Shown here: in pieces, positions 25,057-33,641 of the stretch
Position numbering within the stretch: the stretch's first letter is position 1
How the letters are laid out: every line of letters begins with the position of its first letter
NCBI GenBank assembly: GCA_049889215.1
Contig: JBMHDV010000010.1
Span: forward strand, 10,703-74,702
Direction: 5' to 3'
From: UBA817 sp049889215
GTDB lineage: Bacteria; Margulisbacteria; Marinamargulisbacteria; UBA817
Length of the DNA: 64,000 bases
Position numbers and translations under genes: made by a program
The notes under the pieces: generated by a model
What the model was told of the DNA's origin: nothing
What the model saw: only the letters and a program-made list of their open reading frames with translations
Database searches by the model: none

Positions 25057-25125
25057 CTTGGCCACGACCGACTCTCCAACCAGGGTAACCCGGAAGTACC
25101 ATAGGCGCTGGAGAGCTCCAACGTT
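25057..25125 (-). pseudogene. truncated 5S rRNA remnant (3' half)
   Basis: On the minus strand the sequence runs from about 25125 with an A-G-C-T-C-T-C-C-A-G-C-G-C-C block, then T-A-T-G-G-T-A-C-T, a C-G-G-G-T-T-A-C-C-C hairpin, G-G-A-G-A-G-T, and ends G-T-C-G-T-G-G-C-C-A-A-G. This is the 3' half of bacterial 5S rRNA. The expected 5' partner of the terminal stem is missing, and the middle (loop B/helix III) looks deleted, so it cannot fold as a full 5S. No 16S or 23S sequence is adjacent. Confidence 0.7.
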
Positions 25126-25186
25126 CCCCTCTTTTAGAGTGCTCCCTAAGAAGATAGTGATGCATTAATGGGAATAACAGTCATAT

Positions 25187-25408
25187 TTAACTGTTCATTA
25201 AATCCGTCGTATCAATAATGTCGATGGTTTGCGGGTCGATGGGTTGATACTGTGTAAAAACCTCTTGCTCATCTTGTTCAGATTCATGCTCGTCGTGTTC
25301 TTCATGACCACCGTCCCCTTGATAAAAGTTTCCGGAGCCGCCACTTTGATTGAATAGGGTATTTTTTAAACCCAATGTGCCACTAAAAAAGTTACTTCGT
25401 TGTAGCAT
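25187..25408 (-). CDS. small acidic protein
   Basis: 73 aa from ATG 25408, which has AGGTG eight bases upstream; an in-frame ATG at 25444 lacks one. A basic N-terminus (M-L-Q-R-S-N-F-F) precedes a Gly/Ser linker, an acidic His/Glu/Asp run (H-E-E-H-D-E-H-E-S-E-Q-D-E) and a Q-P-I-D-P-Q-T-I-D-I-I-D tail. The same tail is found in the fragment at 23645-23740. The acidic His-rich part could bind metal, but this is a guess. No known family. Confidence 0.5.
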   Translation of the reverse strand: MLQRSNFFSGTLGLKNTLFNQSGGSGNFYQGDGGHEEHDEHESEQDEQEVFTQYQPIDPQTIDIIDTTDLMNS

Positions 25409-25507
25409 TTTAATCACCTGCCTTAGCAATCCATAACCTCTCATGATTGCTATTAATTATCGACAGGATTGAACTTGGAATTTCATTTTTTTACTTATTT
25501 TAACTTG

Positions 25508-26179
25508 CTAATCACCCATGACGCCATCACGAATGGCGCTTGGTGCTCGTTTGGCTTGGCGACCAATACCTATGATGGCCAAGAGTTGTGTTGTTGTATT
25601 GCAACTGTCAATTTCACCATACCCAAATATGTTATAGCGTAAGAACAACGGATTGGCTGAAAATGCCAATATGAGACAGTTTTTATCGGCGTATCGTTCA
25701 GCGGTTCGTTTATCAGCGACAAATGTGCCTCTAAAATCAGGTGCCCCTTTTTCGATGCTGTGAATCATATCGATGACTTTTGAAATGGGTTGACCACTAT
25801 AGAATGTTCGTTCTTTTTGAGGTGTGTTTGTTTTTGATGAAAGCCATGTGTTTATTGTCTGGATGGTTGATTGATTGGGGATCTGTACTGTTTCTACAGA
25901 TAACAGAGATGTTGTTACTGGACCAATGGTGCCAGTGTCTTTTAATAACCCAGCTTGCAATTCATTTAGTTGCCGTTCAGTTGGTAATCGATTGTAGTTT
26001 CCGGCAAATGGAAACCGTTCCCTTGGGGCGATTAAAGAAAATTGGTCAAAAAAGATTTGGTGTTCGAGTTGGTTCCGCCTCGTAAATTCGATGCTTTTTT
26101 TTGTTGTATTTGTTGTTGATATTTTGCGAACAAGTGGATTTGTTTTATGGGTGCTTTTGTTTACTAATCTTAACAACAT
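25508..26179 (-). CDS. possible ADP-ribosyltransferase-fold protein with presequence-like N-terminus
   Basis: About 223 aa from ATG 26179; the frame also extends to a TTG at 26266. From the ATG, the first 30 residues are Arg/Lys/Ser/Thr-rich with no acidic residue (M-L-L-R-L-V-N-K-S-T-H-K...R-K-I-S), like a mitochondrial presequence. The C-terminal half has F-Y-S-G-Q-P, G-T-F-V-A-D-K-R-T-A-E-R-Y-A and a following strand, an arrangement reminiscent of ART-type folds, but no clear catalytic Glu motif can be fixed. Divergently paired with the phosphorylase gene. The assignment is tentative. Confidence 0.4.
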   Translation of the reverse strand: MLLRLVNKSTHKTNPLVRKISTTNTTKKSIEFTRRNQLEHQIFFDQFSLIAPRERFPFAGNYNRLPTERQLNELQAGLLKDTGTIGPVTTSLLSVETVQIPNQSTIQTINTWLSSKTNTPQKERTFYSGQPISKVIDMIHSIEKGAPDFRGTFVADKRTAERYADKNCLILAFSANPLFLRYNIFGYGEIDSCNTTTQLLAIIGIGRQAKRAPSAIRDGVMGD

Positions 26180-26257
26180 TGCATTATGATACCATGCATT
26201 ACAAGTGGGTAGAAGCCATTTAATTCTTTCTGTTTTCTTTTTTTTAGAGGTGGATAT

Positions 26258-26267
26258 TTGGTACAAT
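26258..26267 (+). promoter_or_regulatory. extended -10 promoter candidate, leaderless gene
   Basis: TGG followed by TACAAT ends seven bases before the ATG at 26274, so transcription would begin at or next to the start codon. No ribosome site precedes this ATG, which fits a leaderless mRNA. The -35 region is weak (T-rich). Confidence 0.4.
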
Positions 26268-26273
26268 TTTTAG

Positions 26274-27422
26274 ATGTATCCATTAGTAATTTCAACATTT
26301 AAACATTTTCCTAAAAGAATGTCTCAGCAGTCTCGTCACATGTTGACTCCATTAAGGCGAACTTCAGGAGGTCCAAATTTTAAAAAACAACCTCGATACC
26401 CTTTTTCTTTAGCGGCCACTGCTGCATCGGTTACGCTTGGCGGTCTTGGTTATTTACAATACCAACAAAACCAACAGAAAAAAGAGTTAAGCGCACTCAA
26501 GGCAGAGCTGACGCGTTTAAATATTCGGTGTAAGACTGTTGATTTACACTCTCAAAATAACTTTGACAATAAGATGGCTGCTCAAAGTGCTGATTATATA
26601 CGTGGCACATGTGAGGATAATGGGATTTCTACATTAGATATGCCCAAGGTTGCGATTGTTTTGGGGAGTGCACAAGGTGCCGTTGCGGAGGAGTTGTTGG
26701 CAAAGTATTCGGATGATGTTGTTGAGATTGACTACAATGATGTGCCGGGCATGTCCAAAACCACGGTGTCTGGTCATAAAGGCCGGTTTTTATTGTTTAA
26801 AAATGGACTGCTTGTGGTTGACGGGCGCAAGCACTATTACGAAACCAGAAACAGTGCTGAAAGTGCGTTTTATGTTCGTATTCTTGCGAATCTTGGCATT
26901 CAACAGTTAATACTTACCAATGCGTCAGGTTCGTTAGATAAAACGCACTGCCCCAAAGGTTCGGTTGGTTTAATTACGGACTTTGATACCAATATTCCAG
27001 ACCCACGGTTGGGCACGGCAAAATTTGTGGCATTAACCAATATTGTTTCGGCGGATTTAAACTCAACATTAAAGCAACTGGCGGATGGTTTGAATATCAC
27101 CCTTAAAGAAGGGGCGTACTATGCCAATCAAGGCCCAAGTTACGAAACTCGGTCCAATATTGATGGCTTGCGTGCCAGAGACTTTAAGTATGTTGGCATG
27201 AGTTCCGTGCCAGAGGCCATGGTCGCAGCTGAATACCCCATGCAAACAGCATGTTTAACATTGGCAACCAACGATTGCATTGGGTTGTCTGATGCCACAG
27301 ATTTACCACCCACGCATGGCGAAGTAAAGGAAGCCGGCCAACAGGATCGTTCTTTAATTCAATTGTTGTTGCTTATCGACAAAACTGTTCGCAATTCCAA
27401 CGATCATCAACTGCATTCATGA
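26274..27422 (+). CDS. purine nucleoside phosphorylase with N-terminal basic/membrane extension
   Basis: 382 aa. Residues about 122-375 are a PNP/MTAP-type phosphorylase: V-A-I-V-L-G-S-A-Q-G-A-V, T-V-S-G-H-K-G, D-G-R-K-H-Y-Y-E, L-T-N-A-S-G-S-L, G-P-S-Y-E-T-R and V-G-M-S-S-V-P-E with the usual phosphate, sugar and base contacts. Such enzymes split purine nucleosides with phosphate. The extra roughly 115 residues are unusual: a Lys/Arg/Ser-rich, acid-free start, one membrane segment (about 44-62, S-L-A-A-T-A-A-S-V-T-L-G-G-L-G) and a coiled-coil linker, resembling a mitochondrial inner-membrane targeting region. ATGs at 26319 and 26340 are alternative starts. It overlaps the SDR gene by four bases. 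Confidence 0.82.
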   Translation: MYPLVISTFKHFPKRMSQQSRHMLTPLRRTSGGPNFKKQPRYPFSLAATAASVTLGGLGYLQYQQNQQKKELSALKAELTRLNIRCKTVDLHSQNNFDNKMAAQSADYIRGTCEDNGISTLDMPKVAIVLGSAQGAVAEELLAKYSDDVVEIDYNDVPGMSKTTVSGHKGRFLLFKNGLLVVDGRKHYYETRNSAESAFYVRILANLGIQQLILTNASGSLDKTHCPKGSVGLITDFDTNIPDPRLGTAKFVALTNIVSADLNSTLKQLADGLNITLKEGAYYANQGPSYETRSNIDGLRARDFKYVGMSSVPEAMVAAEYPMQTACLTLATNDCIGLSDATDLPPTHGEVKEAGQQDRSLIQLLLLIDKTVRNSNDHQLHS

Positions 27423-28102
27423 CTCAACAAACGGCGTTAATTACTGGCGCCAATCGCGGCATTGGTTTTGAAATAGCTAACGCATTGTCTGCCAAAGGGG
27501 TTCATGTTCTTTTGGGTTGTCGAGATACCGATGCTGCAAATAAAGCCGCACAAACTTTACCGGGAGCGTCATCAGTGGTCCCCCTTGATTTAGCCGATGC
27601 AGGCAATCTCCAATCGCAATTAACTGATATTTGTGAGGCTTGCCCGCCGGTGGATATACTAATCAATAATGCCGCTATTTTAATTGAGGGCTCTGCATTA
27701 TCAATATCTCAACAGGCGTTTAATGAGAGCATGCAAGTTAATATGATGAGTGTTTTTACAACAATGCAGGCATTGGTCCCAGGTATGGTGGCGCGTGGGT
27801 ATGGTCGTGTTGTTAATTTATCGTCCGGGTGGGGGAGTATGTCCGATGGTTGCACGGGGCCAGCGGCATATTCTATTTCAAAGGCGGCGCTGAATGCGTT
27901 AACTTTATCGTTTTCTCAAGCGGTTCCATCGTCAGTAAAAATTAATGCGGCTTGCCCGGGATGGGTTCGAACACGCATGGGTGGAATGGCGGCACCGCGG
28001 TCTGCTGCAAAAGGTGCAGAAACACCGGTTTGGTTGGCAACACTGCCTGATGACGGTCCAACTGGTGGTTTTTTTCGTGACCAACAATTAATTTCCTGGT
28101 AA
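27419..28102 (+). CDS. short-chain dehydrogenase/reductase
   Basis: 227-aa classical SDR: T-G-A-N-R-G-I-G-F-E nucleotide loop, L-D-L-A-D, N-N-A-A-I, catalytic S in V-N-L-S-S-G-W-G, Y-S-I-S-K with the Tyr and Lys, and C-P-G-W-V-R-T-R. It probably uses NADP (Arg in C-R-D-T after the second strand). The substrate is not predictable. It overlaps the phosphorylase gene, so the two are translated together. A T-rich run after the stop, preceded by a weak hairpin, may end the transcript. Confidence 0.9.
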   Translation: MTQQTALITGANRGIGFEIANALSAKGVHVLLGCRDTDAANKAAQTLPGASSVVPLDLADAGNLQSQLTDICEACPPVDILINNAAILIEGSALSISQQAFNESMQVNMMSVFTTMQALVPGMVARGYGRVVNLSSGWGSMSDGCTGPAAYSISKAALNALTLSFSQAVPSSVKINAACPGWVRTRMGGMAAPRSAAKGAETPVWLATLPDDGPTGGFFRDQQLISW

Positions 28103-28266
28103 ACGTTTTTCTGTGAAACTTTTTTTTTTTTATTACGATAAGTAGTAGTTATTAAAGGCATTCACTTTCAAAAATGTATTTAATTTTTGTTTGTGTTATA
28201 TTAATAATGTTTTTTGAAAATTTAAAATTAACTATATTTTACTATTTAAGGTGTGAGGTGTAAATT

Positions 28267-30057
28267 ATGAAAAAAATAATCGCTACAGGAGTCGCTACAG
28301 ACGTCTTCTTAACTATATTTAATCCAAAAACTTATGGTTGGGATTTTTTAGACTTTTTTTCTTTTAAAGATATTAGTGCCTTTGTTCAGTCAAATAAAGG
28401 TGTGTATCAGCAATGGACTGAACTTTTAGAAGAAGGTGAAAATAAAAAAAATGTACAAAATGACTTTTATCACTTTTTTAACTCATTTGACAGGGTAGTC
28501 AAACCATTTACCTTGAATTTTCTTAATGATGAAAAATCTCAATTAACTGACATTATCACAAAACTGGAAAATTGTTCTTTGGCTACTTTGAGTAATTCAT
28601 TTGAAGAAATAGGTCGTATGCGATCACGAAATATTAGGATGCCGCATATGCTATTGTTTCATTCAAAAAATCGTTTTCCAATTTATAAAGATATTCGATC
28701 AAAAATTATTAATATTTTAATTTCTTTGGATAAAAGAAAACCTAACTTAAACTTTAAAGAAAAATTCTATTCAAGTAAAAACACATTTAATAAAATCAGA
28801 ACTTTTACAAAGAAGATAGATGCCATACAAGATGATCTTAAAAAGATTCATAGCGGTGAGCTTCGTAAAGAAAATTTATTAAAGCCCTCAAGAAAAGTTG
28901 TCGATCTGGTTAAATACGCAAAAGATATCTCTAAATTCATGCTAAAACCGAATGCATTATTAGATGGTTTATTTTTAGCAACTATTTATGCACCAGATTT
29001 GCTTCTTAAATTAAATCAGGGGGATGCGTTAGATTATGTCTATGATGGAACTAATATTTACTTTTACAAAATTGATCATACTAATAAAAAGGCTGTTGCC
29101 CTAAAGTATAATTTTAAGTGCAATACCATTGACATAGGTGAAACATTTCCTGACTTTGCTACTGCTAATCTAGATGTTAATGAAAATGAGATTGGATTCA
29201 GAAGGAATTACTTTCTAGGACGTCGATTGTTTAAAGGTGCACTATTTCATTTTACGGGTTATAAAGAAATTGGTTTTTATAGGAAAGAAAACTTTATTCC
29301 TTCTTTTGGGCCAGATGGTAAGGAAAATGCTGATTCTAATGAGTTTGAAGATATCCCTGATACACCGAATATATTTAATGAAAGCTCAAGTGGGTTTGAT
29401 GACTTGCCAGAAGATCAACGGGCTCTACTTTTAACTAGTTTGCCAATGGATCAAGGTGTTATGAGCACTATTTTTAATGAGGAAGACGACTCATTTTATC
29501 GAAATCACACTTATTCTTTATTGGATCAGGTCCATTCAAGATCAGGGGAAGCATCGAGCAAAAATTCGAATGATTCTGCTCCATCTCATTTTCGCAAATC
29601 AGTTGAGAATGGTTTAAGTTCATCAGATGACCATTCATTTAAGCGACCGTTAAAGCGTTCAAGTAAAGGTAAGTATTTCGCTTCGGTTTCGGATCATTTA
29701 TCGGGTCAGAGTTATTCAAAATCAGGGGAATCATCGAGCAAAAATTCGAATGATTCTGGGCCATCTCATTTTCGCACTTCAGTTGAGGGTGCTGCAAGAT
29801 CATCAATTGATAATTCATTTAATCGACCGTTTAAGCGTTCACGTAACGGTAATTCTTTCGCTACGTTTTCTGATGATTTGGGTCTGGGGTATTCAAGATC
29901 AGGAGAAGCATCGAGCGTAATTTGTAATGCTCCTGGGCCATCTCATGCTGGCAGATCAGTTGAGAATGGTTTAAGTTCATCAGATGACCATTCATTTAAG
30001 CCACCGTTTAAGCGTAAGCGTTCACGAAAAGGTGAATCTTCCGCTACTGGTTCTTAA
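28267..30057 (+). CDS. unknown protein with three C-terminal repeats and NLS-like clusters
   Basis: 596 aa; ATG preceded by GAGGTG. Residues 1-370 are mainly helical, Lys/Asn/Phe-rich, with no recognised domain (a hydrophobic patch at about 235-250). An acidic linker follows (about 360-420). Residues about 425-595 contain three copies of a 59-60-aa unit, each with S-R/K-S-G-E-A/S-S-S, P-S-H-F-R/A, S-V-E and a basic end (F-K-R-P-L-K-R, F-N-R-P-F-K-R-S-R, F-K-R-K-R-S-R-K) that looks like nuclear localisation signals. No bacterial export signal. Most likely a host-directed protein. Confidence 0.6.
   Translation: MKKIIATGVATDVFLTIFNPKTYGWDFLDFFSFKDISAFVQSNKGVYQQWTELLEEGENKKNVQNDFYHFFNSFDRVVKPFTLNFLNDEKSQLTDIITKLENCSLATLSNSFEEIGRMRSRNIRMPHMLLFHSKNRFPIYKDIRSKIINILISLDKRKPNLNFKEKFYSSKNTFNKIRTFTKKIDAIQDDLKKIHSGELRKENLLKPSRKVVDLVKYAKDISKFMLKPNALLDGLFLATIYAPDLLLKLNQGDALDYVYDGTNIYFYKIDHTNKKAVALKYNFKCNTIDIGETFPDFATANLDVNENEIGFRRNYFLGRRLFKGALFHFTGYKEIGFYRKENFIPSFGPDGKENADSNEFEDIPDTPNIFNESSSGFDDLPEDQRALLLTSLPMDQGVMSTIFNEEDDSFYRNHTYSLLDQVHSRSGEASSKNSNDSAPSHFRKSVENGLSSSDDHSFKRPLKRSSKGKYFASVSDHLSGQSYSKSGESSSKNSNDSGPSHFRTSVEGAARSSIDNSFNRPFKRSRNGNSFATFSDDLGLGYSRSGEASSVICNAPGPSHAGRSVENGLSSSDDHSFKPPFKRKRSRKGESSATGS
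29530..30054 (+). repeat. three in-frame tandem repeats (180 and 177 bp periods)
   Basis: The sequence atcagg(g/a)gaa(g/t)catcgagc recurs at about 29541, 29721 and 29898. The third unit is more divergent and ends in the strongest basic cluster. Periods are multiples of three, so the units are protein repeats. Confidence 0.85.
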
Positions 30058-30418
30058 ACTTTGATTGAATTGAGTGGGGGGGGGCGTTTTATGGCGTTGA
30101 TTAATTTTGGCGCCAATATTTATTTTTGTAAGCTCTTTCTTTATTTCGTTGTCTATACCACATTAAAAAAAATGTGCGTGGTCTGACTTTTAATCTTAAA
30201 TTCTTCTTGTAGGAGCTTTAAAGATTTAGCTTTGTTAAAAAGAATGATTATTTAAATTAATTCCTTGGTAATCATTTGAATATTAAATGTTTTATTTTTT
30301 ATTTTCGATAATTAATAGCTTCAATGTTAAACTAATCCTGTGAACTGATTATTTAACTAAAATTTATAAAGCTGAGTTGGTATGTTTCAGATTGCAATGT
30401 ATATAGGAGTGTTGAAGA
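30058..30418. other. intergenic region, no gene seen
   Basis: 361 bases, AT-rich. It has a 9-G run (30076-30084) and an imperfect hairpin around 30158-30184 (ACCACATT ... AATGTG-CGTGGT). The likely promoter and the AGGAG ribosome site (30404-30408) of the ankyrin gene lie at its right end. No open frame is supported. Confidence 0.5.
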
Positions 30419-32605
30419 GTGCATAAAGTTATATCAAATCCCGAGAAAAAAATAGCTGCAATAAAAATACAGCGTTGGTTTAGATCTGAATTTATTGGTG
30501 TTAGGGCGCCTCGGAATACGAATTTAGGTGCGATGAAATGGGTTGAAGAGCAATTGATTCAAAATGAATATGAGAACAATCCAAATAAGTTGTTGCGTGA
30601 ATGGGTCTTAAATCCTTCGATAGCAGGATCGATATCCCATAAAGATGTCTTACACGCGTTAGTAATTTACAATGGCGCTGATGTGAATGAAAAAGATAAT
30701 AATGGCAATACAGTGTTACATATGGCCGCTTCACAGGGGCATACAGACATACTGGTGCACTTGCTTGAGATAGCTAAAAATCAACTCGGCCTCTTTGATT
30801 TGGTTAAATTAGTAAATACTGGAAATGATAATGACCATACAGCGCTGTATTATGCGTGTAAAAACGAAAATATAGAAATGATGAGATTGTTACTTAAGAA
30901 TGGTCTTGATGTTAAAAAGCGGTGTTCCACTTTCTTCGATTTGGCTGTGGAAAAGAAAAATACAGAAATGCTGGGTTTCTTGCTTGAGAACGGGGCGAAC
31001 ATGAGTTGGTGTAGCAGCTGTCGCGATAATGTATTGCATTCGGCTGTTAAAAAAAGTGATGTGAACATGGTAAATCTATTGCTTGATACAGCCAAAAATA
31101 AGTTATCAATGTATGAATTTGTAGATTTAGTAAATGCTAGAAATGACAGCGGAGGGTTTACCCCATTGCATTTGGCGGCTCAACATGGGTCTACTGAAAT
31201 AGTGACTTTATTACTTCAAATGGGGGCAAATAAGAATGCTCTAAATTATTATAAAAGAGATAGTCCGTTGCATTTGGCGGTTCAACATGGATCTACTGAA
31301 ATAGTGACCTTATTGCTTGAGGCTAGGGCGGATAAAGATATAAAAAATGATAACGGAAATAGTCCGTTGCATTTGGCGGCTCAAAATGGGTTTACTCAAA
31401 TAGTGACATTATTGCTTGAGGCTGGGGCGGATAACGATATAAAAAATAATGAGGATTATAATCCATTGCATCTCGCTGTTCTAAAAGAGCATAAAGAAAC
31501 AGTAAAGATACTACTTGAAACTGAAGTAGATAAGAATTATCTAGCTGATTACGGAAGGAATCCGTTATTTGACGCGGCTATGAATGGGTTTACTGAAATA
31601 GTGACATTATTGCTTCAAGCTGGAGTAAATATGGATGTTCAAGATCAGGAGGGACGTACTGCGTTACATTACGCGACAATGGGTGGGGAATACGAAATAA
31701 TAAACCAAGTGATTCAAGCTGGAGTAAATATGGATGTTCAAGATGAGGAGGGATGTACTGCGCTGCACAATGTTTTTAGTAATTGTGGTTCCCAAATAGT
31801 ACAACTATTCCTTCAAGCTGGAGCAGATGTGAATTTGAAATCTGAATATGGATTTACTGCGCTGCATTGTGCGATTGGACACGCATCTGCTGAAATAGTG
31901 ACATTATTGATTCAAGCTGGAGCAGATGTGAGTTTGATAACTGATTCCGGACGTACTGCGTTACATTACGCGACAAAGGAGGGGGAATACAAAATAATAG
32001 AACTTTTGCTTATAAACGCTAAAGATAAGTTGACTAATAAAAAGTATTTAGACTTTGTGAATACTAAAGAAAATGAAAATGGATGGACTGCGCTACATTA
32101 TGCGGCTGGTATTCGTAAATGCATAAAAGTTACGAAAATGTTATTTAATGCTGGTGCAAATGTGACTGCTACTGATAATAATGGACGGACTGCGTTACAT
32201 TTAGCGATTGAAGAGCAATCCACTAAATCGTGGTGGAATGCTGATGATATTGATAATAGTGAGCAGGCTTTTAATCAATACTCTGAATTGCTGGTGTTAT
32301 TAAAGGAAACAACAAAGCAAACGACATTTCAAAAATGGAAACAAAAAATCGATGAAATTGATGAAGCTAACATAAACAAAAAAATAGAAAGTGCAGAAAT
32401 ATTTAAGTGTGGTATTTTTTTTGATGCTTTAGACGACGGTGATTCTTGGGTCATTACACCTCAAGGGCATTTATATGGAAAGCAAGCAATTAATCAACAA
32501 ATTACGAATATGGGAAACGACCCAATGACTCGAGCGAAATTAACAGAAGAGATGTTAATTCCTGTTTCAAAGGACATGTTCATTGACTGGTATGAAAAAC
32601 TCTAA
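30419..32605 (+). CDS. ankyrin-repeat protein with N-terminal IQ motif
   Basis: 728 aa; GTG start, AGGAG at 30404-30408, and an in-frame stop immediately upstream. Residues about 9-26 contain I-A-A-I-K-I-Q-R-W-F-R-S-E-F, a good IQ (calmodulin-binding) motif. Residues about 70-600 hold roughly 15 ankyrin units (T-x-L-H-x-A-A-x-x-G-x-x-x-I-V-x-L-L-L-x-x-G-A), several nearly identical at DNA level (31150-31450 and 31600-31760). The C-terminal 120 residues are a non-repeat helical region. Bacteria lack calmodulin, so an IQ motif points to action in a eukaryotic host. No Sec signal. Confidence 0.85.
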   Translation: MHKVISNPEKKIAAIKIQRWFRSEFIGVRAPRNTNLGAMKWVEEQLIQNEYENNPNKLLREWVLNPSIAGSISHKDVLHALVIYNGADVNEKDNNGNTVLHMAASQGHTDILVHLLEIAKNQLGLFDLVKLVNTGNDNDHTALYYACKNENIEMMRLLLKNGLDVKKRCSTFFDLAVEKKNTEMLGFLLENGANMSWCSSCRDNVLHSAVKKSDVNMVNLLLDTAKNKLSMYEFVDLVNARNDSGGFTPLHLAAQHGSTEIVTLLLQMGANKNALNYYKRDSPLHLAVQHGSTEIVTLLLEARADKDIKNDNGNSPLHLAAQNGFTQIVTLLLEAGADNDIKNNEDYNPLHLAVLKEHKETVKILLETEVDKNYLADYGRNPLFDAAMNGFTEIVTLLLQAGVNMDVQDQEGRTALHYATMGGEYEIINQVIQAGVNMDVQDEEGCTALHNVFSNCGSQIVQLFLQAGADVNLKSEYGFTALHCAIGHASAEIVTLLIQAGADVSLITDSGRTALHYATKEGEYKIIELLLINAKDKLTNKKYLDFVNTKENENGWTALHYAAGIRKCIKVTKMLFNAGANVTATDNNGRTALHLAIEEQSTKSWWNADDIDNSEQAFNQYSELLVLLKETTKQTTFQKWKQKIDEIDEANINKKIESAEIFKCGIFFDALDDGDSWVITPQGHLYGKQAINQQITNMGNDPMTRAKLTEEMLIPVSKDMFIDWYEKL

Positions 32606-32715
32606 TAATAAAAGCGCATCAATTTTAGGGAAAAGACATCGTTCTTAATTTGAACTCTTGGATTGATATTGTCGTGGCTTTTTAATGATTGATCTTACTT
32701 AAATAAAGTATTTGT

Positions 32716-33489
32716 TTAAACAGTAAATTTGGCCATTAATTCTGTACGATTTTTAATGCTAAGCTTCTTATAGATATTTGTAAGGTGATTTTTTACGGTT
32801 CCTTCTTCTATGAATAAGTTTTTGCTGATATCTTTATTGCTTTTACCATTTAAGAGTAATAAAAAGACGTCACCCTCGCGCTCAGATAATTTATACGTCA
32901 TTAGTATTTTTTTTAGATTGATTTTATTGTCGTTGGAGAGTTGATCGTAAAACAGAATTGTAATCCAAATAATAATAAAAATTAAAATAACAGATGTGTA
33001 AAACACCGGTTTAAGTTGAGCCGGTGATAATGTTGTTTTATAAAAAAAATTGAAATTGGTGAAGTGCAGCAATAGAAAAGATGTGATTGGTAATGTTGCA
33101 AATGAGTAACGGAGCTTGGTTTGGGTGTAATCAAATATGCCATACCCAAACCCAATTAAAGAGAAGTAAACATATTGGATTCCCGATGCTTCGCCAAGAG
33201 CAGCAGCATAAAAATAAACAGAAAATAACACTGTAACGTATAAGCATATTTTTGCTTTTGTAAAAAAAGATTTTTGATTTAGAAGAAGCGTTATCAAGAA
33301 GCCTACCATTACAAATGGTACGATGCCAGCTAACGAATGTTCTCCAATAATAAAAATAGATGCCATAAATGGTATGGCTGCTATTAAAAAAACAAGGGAT
33401 ATTTTATTTACTAATATTGTTTTTCTGATTGATTCAGCATTGGGTGCATGTTGCGCGCCTAATTCGAAAATTTTATAAATGAGATTCAT
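32716..33489 (-). CDS. membrane-bound LuxR-type transcription regulator
   Basis: 257 aa: six or seven membrane segments (about 28-185), then a cytoplasmic LuxR/GerE helix-turn-helix (about 197-255: L-S-E-R-E-G-D-V-F, then G-K-S-N-K-D-I-S-K-N-L-F-I-E-E-G-T-V-K-N-H). This 'membrane sensor plus HTH' layout lacks a receiver domain and could sense an envelope or lipid signal. It is divergent from the 1630-aa GTPase gene, with two identical palindromes between them, so it is the obvious candidate to bind those sites and control both genes. Confidence 0.85.
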   Translation of the reverse strand: MNLIYKIFELGAQHAPNAESIRKTILVNKISLVFLIAAIPFMASIFIIGEHSLAGIVPFVMVGFLITLLLNQKSFFTKAKICLYVTVLFSVYFYAAALGEASGIQYVYFSLIGFGYGIFDYTQTKLRYSFATLPITSFLLLHFTNFNFFYKTTLSPAQLKPVFYTSVILIFIIIWITILFYDQLSNDNKINLKKILMTYKLSEREGDVFLLLLNGKSNKDISKNLFIEEGTVKNHLTNIYKKLSIKNRTELMAKFTV

Positions 33490-33554
33490 TTAAAAAATAT
33501 ATTATTTAGTAAAAACAAAAAAATCAAGAGGTCCTTACCATATGTTTTTTTGCC

Positions 33555-33568
33555 ATGACAAAGGTCAT
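33555..33568. promoter_or_regulatory. palindromic operator ATGAC-N4-GTCAT (site 1)
   Basis: ATGACAAAGGTCAT is a perfect inverted repeat around a four-base centre, lying between the divergent LuxR and GTPase genes. An identical 14-mer occurs 73 bases to the right, about seven helical turns away. Size and symmetry suit a LuxR-type HTH dimer. Confidence 0.65.
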
Positions 33569-33627
33569 GATGTGTATTTAAATAATCGATGGCTCATTTC
33601 ATCATTTGTTGTGGTTCTTTTTTAGGT

Positions 33628-33641
33628 ATGACAAAGGTCAT
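33628..33641. promoter_or_regulatory. palindromic operator ATGAC-N4-GTCAT (site 2)
   Basis: A second exact ATGACAAAGGTCAT, 87 bases before the GTPase start. Related half-sites occur upstream of the paralogous GTPase at 41158-41296, so both giant GTPases may be controlled together. Confidence 0.65.

Noticed and set aside
26274..26460. Sec signal peptide on the purine nucleoside phosphorylase
   Set aside because: The hydrophobic segment starts more than 40 residues in and is followed by a charged coil without a cleavage site; a signal anchor or presequence fits better.
30150..30195. Intrinsic terminator after the 596-aa gene
   Set aside because: The stem is interrupted and no clean T-tract follows; noted only as a hairpin.
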